Source: Ferruginibacter sp. (GTDB taxonomy: Bacteria > Bacteroidota > Bacteroidia > Chitinophagales > Chitinophagaceae). From it: a stretch of 64,000 nt of DNA. The notes below the pieces were generated by a model. That model saw only the letters and a program-made list of their open reading frames with translations. It was not told the origin of the DNA and ran no database searches. The DNA lies in NCBI GenBank assembly GCA_019638485.1, contig JAHBTP010000002.1:248001-312000 (forward strand), read 5' to 3'. The position numbers and the translations under genes are program-made. Below, one piece after another: positions 61,226 to 64,000 of this stretch (positions are counted from its first letter, which is position 1; each line of letters opens with the position of its first letter).

Positions 61226-62626
61226 TTATTGTTTTTCGTATGCACCTAAATCAGGAGCACCAACGTTTCTGTTTTCATCTTTTAAATCCTTTAAATAGGA
61301 AGTAGAAATGCCGCTATCCAATCCGGGCGCTGTATCTGATGAAATAGTGAATTGGTAAATATTTTCTGCAGCATCAATTTGATCAAATTCCGGGTTAATA
61401 TTTTGTATGCAGGATTCAAAGCTAGCCAATAAAGGAATACTTTGTGCTTTGTACAGGCAGTGATTAAAATTCAATACAAAATCGTCAGTACCCTCTTGGC
61501 CAGTTTCAATTTCATTATCTGCAATGCCATTTTCTCCCCAAATTATTGAATTGGTAAAGTTGCAATTTAAATCTCCTGAGTTTATGACTCCCCCTTCGTT
61601 AATGTAATTAAATACCGATACAACAGGGTTTATTCTGAATAATGTATTGTTACTGTATGATGCCAGGGTGCAATGGGTAAATTGATATTGTCCGCCGGCT
61701 CTGATGCGCACATTGGTGCCACAATTGTAAACAAGGCTATTGGATATGTTTGCAGATGTGCTTTGGAGATGGATACCCGCATCATATGCTCGTTCAATTA
61801 TTGTTTGCTTTATAACCACTTTATCGTTCATGTTTAATGAAGGGTTATGTACACTTATCCCTCGGTAAGTGTTTTTTATTTTACAAAAAGTAAGTTGATT
61901 ATTTATACTGTTATCGGTAAAATAAATCCCCGGCCAACTTCCGGGCAAATTGCGATAATAATAATCTAAACGATCGCCTGTAAATAAAATAGGTTGTGTA
62001 ACAGTTCCATTTGCTTCTAAGGTGCCATCCACTAAAAGCGGAGCGTTTGCGTGAAAGTATAATTCAGTTCCCGCATTAATGCGAAGAGTAGCACCTGCTT
62101 CTACCTGAAGTCCATCTAATATGATATAGGGAAATTGATTATTGAAAACCTCATTTGAAGTTACCGTGTGTCCTCTAAGAAAACGAGCATTTTTACCAAA
62201 AGCTTCAAGTTGAACAAAACGATAGTTACCATTATATTCTATCATAATACTGTCTGTAACAATAAATGGAAGTTGCGTGTTGTTGGGATCTATAGTTACC
62301 GTAACAAACACATATAAACTATCATTGGCCTCCATAGATATATTGGTGAGTTCGGATGTAGGAACACCATCTATATTGGTATGAAAATAGGAGGTGTCGC
62401 TACCCATAAGTTTAATACGGTTAAGCATTAACCGTTGATTGTTGTTATTAAATACTTTAAAAAAATGAGTTACCGACCCTGTACTGGTAAAAACAGTATC
62501 AAAGTGTATGGTATCGGCAGAAAAAGAGAGTTGCGCATTTTGATCAGTAATAAAACTTTCTTTCTTACATGAAATAGTACTTATTAAAAAGTAAAGAAAA
62601 ACAAAGGAGAAAAGGATTCTTGTCAT
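61226..62626 (-). CDS. Beta-helix lipoprotein, unknown function
   Basis: The ATG at 62626 gives a 466-residue lipoprotein with lipobox FLISTISCKKES. Residues ~30-160 form an Ig-like region (DTIHFDTVFTSTGSVTHFFK; FNNNNQRLMLNRIKL), and from ~165 on a right-handed parallel beta-helix, seen in repeats such as IILDGLQVEAGATLRINAGT, LLVDGTLEANGTVTQPILFT, GIYFTDNSINNQLTFCKIKN and AGIHLQSTSANISNSLVYNC. It ends GAPDLGAYE, the terminal motif of many such surface proteins. The substrate or partner is unknown. An upstream in-frame start at 62716 would run into comF and is disfavoured. Confidence 0.8.
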   Translation of the reverse strand: MTRILFSFVFLYFLISTISCKKESFITDQNAQLSFSADTIHFDTVFTSTGSVTHFFKVFNNNNQRLMLNRIKLMGSDTSYFHTNIDGVPTSELTNISMEANDSLYVFVTVTIDPNNTQLPFIVTDSIMIEYNGNYRFVQLEAFGKNARFLRGHTVTSNEVFNNQFPYIILDGLQVEAGATLRINAGTELYFHANAPLLVDGTLEANGTVTQPILFTGDRLDYYYRNLPGSWPGIYFTDNSINNQLTFCKIKNTYRGISVHNPSLNMNDKVVIKQTIIERAYDAGIHLQSTSANISNSLVYNCGTNVRIRAGGQYQFTHCTLASYSNNTLFRINPVVSVFNYINEGGVINSGDLNCNFTNSIIWGENGIADNEIETGQEGTDDFVLNFNHCLYKAQSIPLLASFESCIQNINPEFDQIDAAENIYQFTISSDTAPGLDSGISTSYLKDLKDENRNVGAPDLGAYEKQ

Positions 62627-62643
62627 TGTCTCAAAACTACAAA

Positions 62644-63339
62644 CTATTTGTTTGCATACGCCAAAGTTAAAATTCCTAATGAAACCCCCGGTATTTTTAA
62701 AAGTACACTTCCACAAGCCTCTAGTGTAGCGCCTGTAGTTAATACATCGTCAACCAATATCAGCTTTTTATAAGCTAAGCTGGCAGGATTTTTTACTACA
62801 AAGCTATCCTTTACATTTTCCCAGCGTTCAATTCGGGTCTTCTTCGTTTGTGTAGAAGTATAGCGAATGCGTTGTACATTATTTTTTATTACCGGAATAC
62901 CGGTTTTTTCAGCAATTCCTGTACATATTATTTCAGCTTGATTATAACCACGCTTGTACATTTTATCAGTATGCAGAGGAAGCGGAATCAATGCATCAAA
63001 TTGATTAAATCGTTTTGAATGTAATAATGAATACCCGGTTAAGTTTCCTAAAAATATGCCTATTGATGAATTGTGGTGATATTTTAATTGATGAATGAGC
63101 GCTTGAATTAAACCGGATTTAGAAAAATAGAATTCACTAAATCCTGCAATGATGTTTAGCCTGCCAATAAATATGCGTTCAATAGGATTATTAGGAATTG
63201 CAGCAAACTGAGTTCGGGGAAGTGTATTTAAACAACTTGCACAAAGCGGTAATTTTCTATCATAAAGCCCAACTCCGCAACCGTGACAATAATGCGGAAA
63301 AAATAAATGACAAAGTTCGTTGAGGGCAAATGGTATCAT
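62644..63339 (-). CDS. comF: ComF-family phosphoribosyltransferase-like protein
   Basis: A 231-residue protein needed for DNA uptake in competent bacteria, in some species bridging comFA and recombination proteins. The N-terminus has a zinc finger (CHGCGVGLYDRKLPLCASCL), followed by a type I phosphoribosyltransferase domain with the PRPP loop KLILVDDVLTTGATLEACG (about 197-215). The region FDALIPLPLHTDKMYKRGYN is the family signature. It is 17 bases upstream of the lipoprotein gene and 47 after radA. comEC lies at 20.7-22.8 kb, so competence genes are not clustered. Confidence 0.9.
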   Translation of the reverse strand: MIPFALNELCHLFFPHYCHGCGVGLYDRKLPLCASCLNTLPRTQFAAIPNNPIERIFIGRLNIIAGFSEFYFSKSGLIQALIHQLKYHHNSSIGIFLGNLTGYSLLHSKRFNQFDALIPLPLHTDKMYKRGYNQAEIICTGIAEKTGIPVIKNNVQRIRYTSTQTKKTRIERWENVKDSFVVKNPASLAYKKLILVDDVLTTGATLEACGSVLLKIPGVSLGILTLAYANK

Positions 63340-63386
63340 AATTAAAACTACCGCTAAACCCGAAGCACAAAAAGGTAATATTTGGG

Positions 63387-64000
63387 CTATTGAAAGAGGT
63401 ACTGATATACTTCTTCAACCTTTCCAAAAGTTATTACGGATATGCCACTACTTTTCTTTGTAGCTAATTTGCCATTATAGCGGCTTACAATGATTTTTTC
63501 AAAACCCAACTTTTCTGCTTCTCCAATCCGTTGTTCAATTCGATTTACTGCTCTAATTTCACCACTTAAACCAACTTCACCTGAAAAACAGATGTGTGGT
63601 GGCAGCGGAATATCTTCATAACTGCTTAACAGCGCACAAACCATAGCTAAGTCAACAGCAGGGTCTTCTGATCGGATTCCTCCGGCAATATTTACGAACA
63701 CATCTTTAGAACCAAACTGAAATCCGCCCCTTTTTTCTAATACAGCCAGTAATAATTGCAGCCTGCGTAAATCAAAACCCGCTGCTGTACGTTGTGGAGT
63801 TCCATATACACTGGTAGTAACCAATGCCTGTGTCTCTAATAGAAGAGGTCTAATGCCTTCCATGGTGGCTGCAATCGAAATGCCACTTAAACGGTCATCT
63901 TTGTGTGAAAGTAAAATCTCACTTGGATTATTTACCGGCCGCATTCCATCGGAAGCCATTTCATAAATACCTAATTCGGAAGATGAACCAAATCGGTTTT
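63387..64000 (-). CDS. radA: DNA repair protein RadA, C-terminal part (5' truncated by window edge)
   Basis: The frame is open to the right edge; the upstream bases read NRFGSSSELGIYEM, which is the RadA KNRFG motif region. The rest is the Lon-protease-like domain (about 190 residues: LLETQALVTTSVYGTPQRTA, VNIAGGIRSEDPAVDLAMVC, FSGEVGLSGEIRAVNRIEQR), typical of the RadA C-terminus. RadA is a helicase-like RecA paralog that extends recombination branches. The RecA core and zinc finger lie outside the window. Confidence 0.92.
   Translation of the reverse strand, partial: NRFGSSSELGIYEMASDGMRPVNNPSEILLSHKDDRLSGISIAATMEGIRPLLLETQALVTTSVYGTPQRTAAGFDLRRLQLLLAVLEKRGGFQFGSKDVFVNIAGGIRSEDPAVDLAMVCALLSSYEDIPLPPHICFSGEVGLSGEIRAVNRIEQRIGEAEKLGFEKIIVSRYNGKLATKKSSGISVITFGKVEEVYQYLFQ

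Noticed and set aside
62627..62716. Upstream extension of the beta-helix lipoprotein
   Set aside because: It would overlap comF and bury the lipoprotein signal inside the chain.
1..64000. CRISPR arrays, tRNA or rRNA genes
   Set aside because: No regularly spaced repeats and no cloverleaf or rRNA-like sequence were found on reading both strands by eye; a tRNAscan/Infernal run would settle this.

Overview
The window reads as chromosome of a low-GC member of the Bacteroidota, most like the Chitinophagia/Sphingobacteriia side of the phylum. The support is a SusC/SusD pair, a GldA-type ABC ATPase, an ECF sigma factor in a short cassette with an outer-membrane barrel, a short CarB without its C-terminal regulatory domain, start codons with no clear Shine-Dalgarno sequence, and repeated matches to the Bacteroidota -7 promoter element TAnnTTTG just upstream of genes. 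No genus can be named from the sequence alone. Nearly all of the window is housekeeping. There is no tRNA, rRNA, insertion sequence, prophage or CRISPR array that I can support.

Layout. 1-3.8 kb: 3' end of an amidohydrolase, recO (convergent) and an RND/MMPL-type exporter. 3.9-9.4 kb: a SusC-SusD-lipoprotein trio with its own promoter and terminator but no enzyme or regulator beside it. 9.5-12.1 kb (minus): ECF sigma factor, membrane anti-sigma-like protein, outer-membrane barrel. 12.4-15.0 kb: kbl and a lutB-like gene. 15.0-17.0 kb: the only gene-poor stretch, with decayed-looking coding fragments, one zinc-ribbon membrane protein and strong hairpins. 17.0-18.3 kb: a polysaccharide-deacetylase-like protein. 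18.3-25.7 kb (minus): a close-packed carB-comEC-purH-eamA run. 25.8-29.0 kb: DUF1003 protein, M23 peptidase, Bcp peroxiredoxin and a mini HExxH protein, then birA convergent. 29.9-36.1 kb: a tight operon rsfS-ftsH-LUD protein-GGCT-lpxH-secreted protein-mscS. 36.1-38.2 kb (minus): M23 endopeptidase, MerR regulator, thioredoxin-like protein, divergent from alaS. 38.4-44.2 kb: alaS, PDZ protein, TlpA-like lipoprotein, L,D-transpeptidase. 44.1-48.2 kb (minus): a GH3/serine-hydrolase gene broken in an A9 run, then queA. 48.3-53.2 kb: mutL, an arginase-fold protein with altered metal ligands, korA. 53.3-64 kb (minus): OM barrel, nth, a small helical protein, FtsB/DivIC-like protein, eno, gldA, ricT-like, holB, glutathione peroxidase, beta-helix lipoprotein, comF and the 3' part of radA.

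How genes work together. Cell-envelope functions recur: LpxH (lipid A), two M23 peptidases, L,D-transpeptidase, NagZ-like GH3/serine hydrolase, FtsB-like divisome protein, MscS, SusCD. DNA uptake and repair genes are scattered but numerous (recO, comEC, comF, mutL, nth, radA, holB). CarB and PurH share an apparent operon, linking pyrimidine and purine synthesis. I did not find a clearly new multi-gene system. The best leads are the frameshifted peptidoglycan-recycling fusion, the sigma/anti-sigma cassette with an internally duplicated N-terminal module that resembles a stand-alone small protein 43 kb away, the arginase-fold protein with replaced metal ligands, and perfect 9-10 bp inverted repeats with 3-nt spacers sitting on gene starts or promoters.
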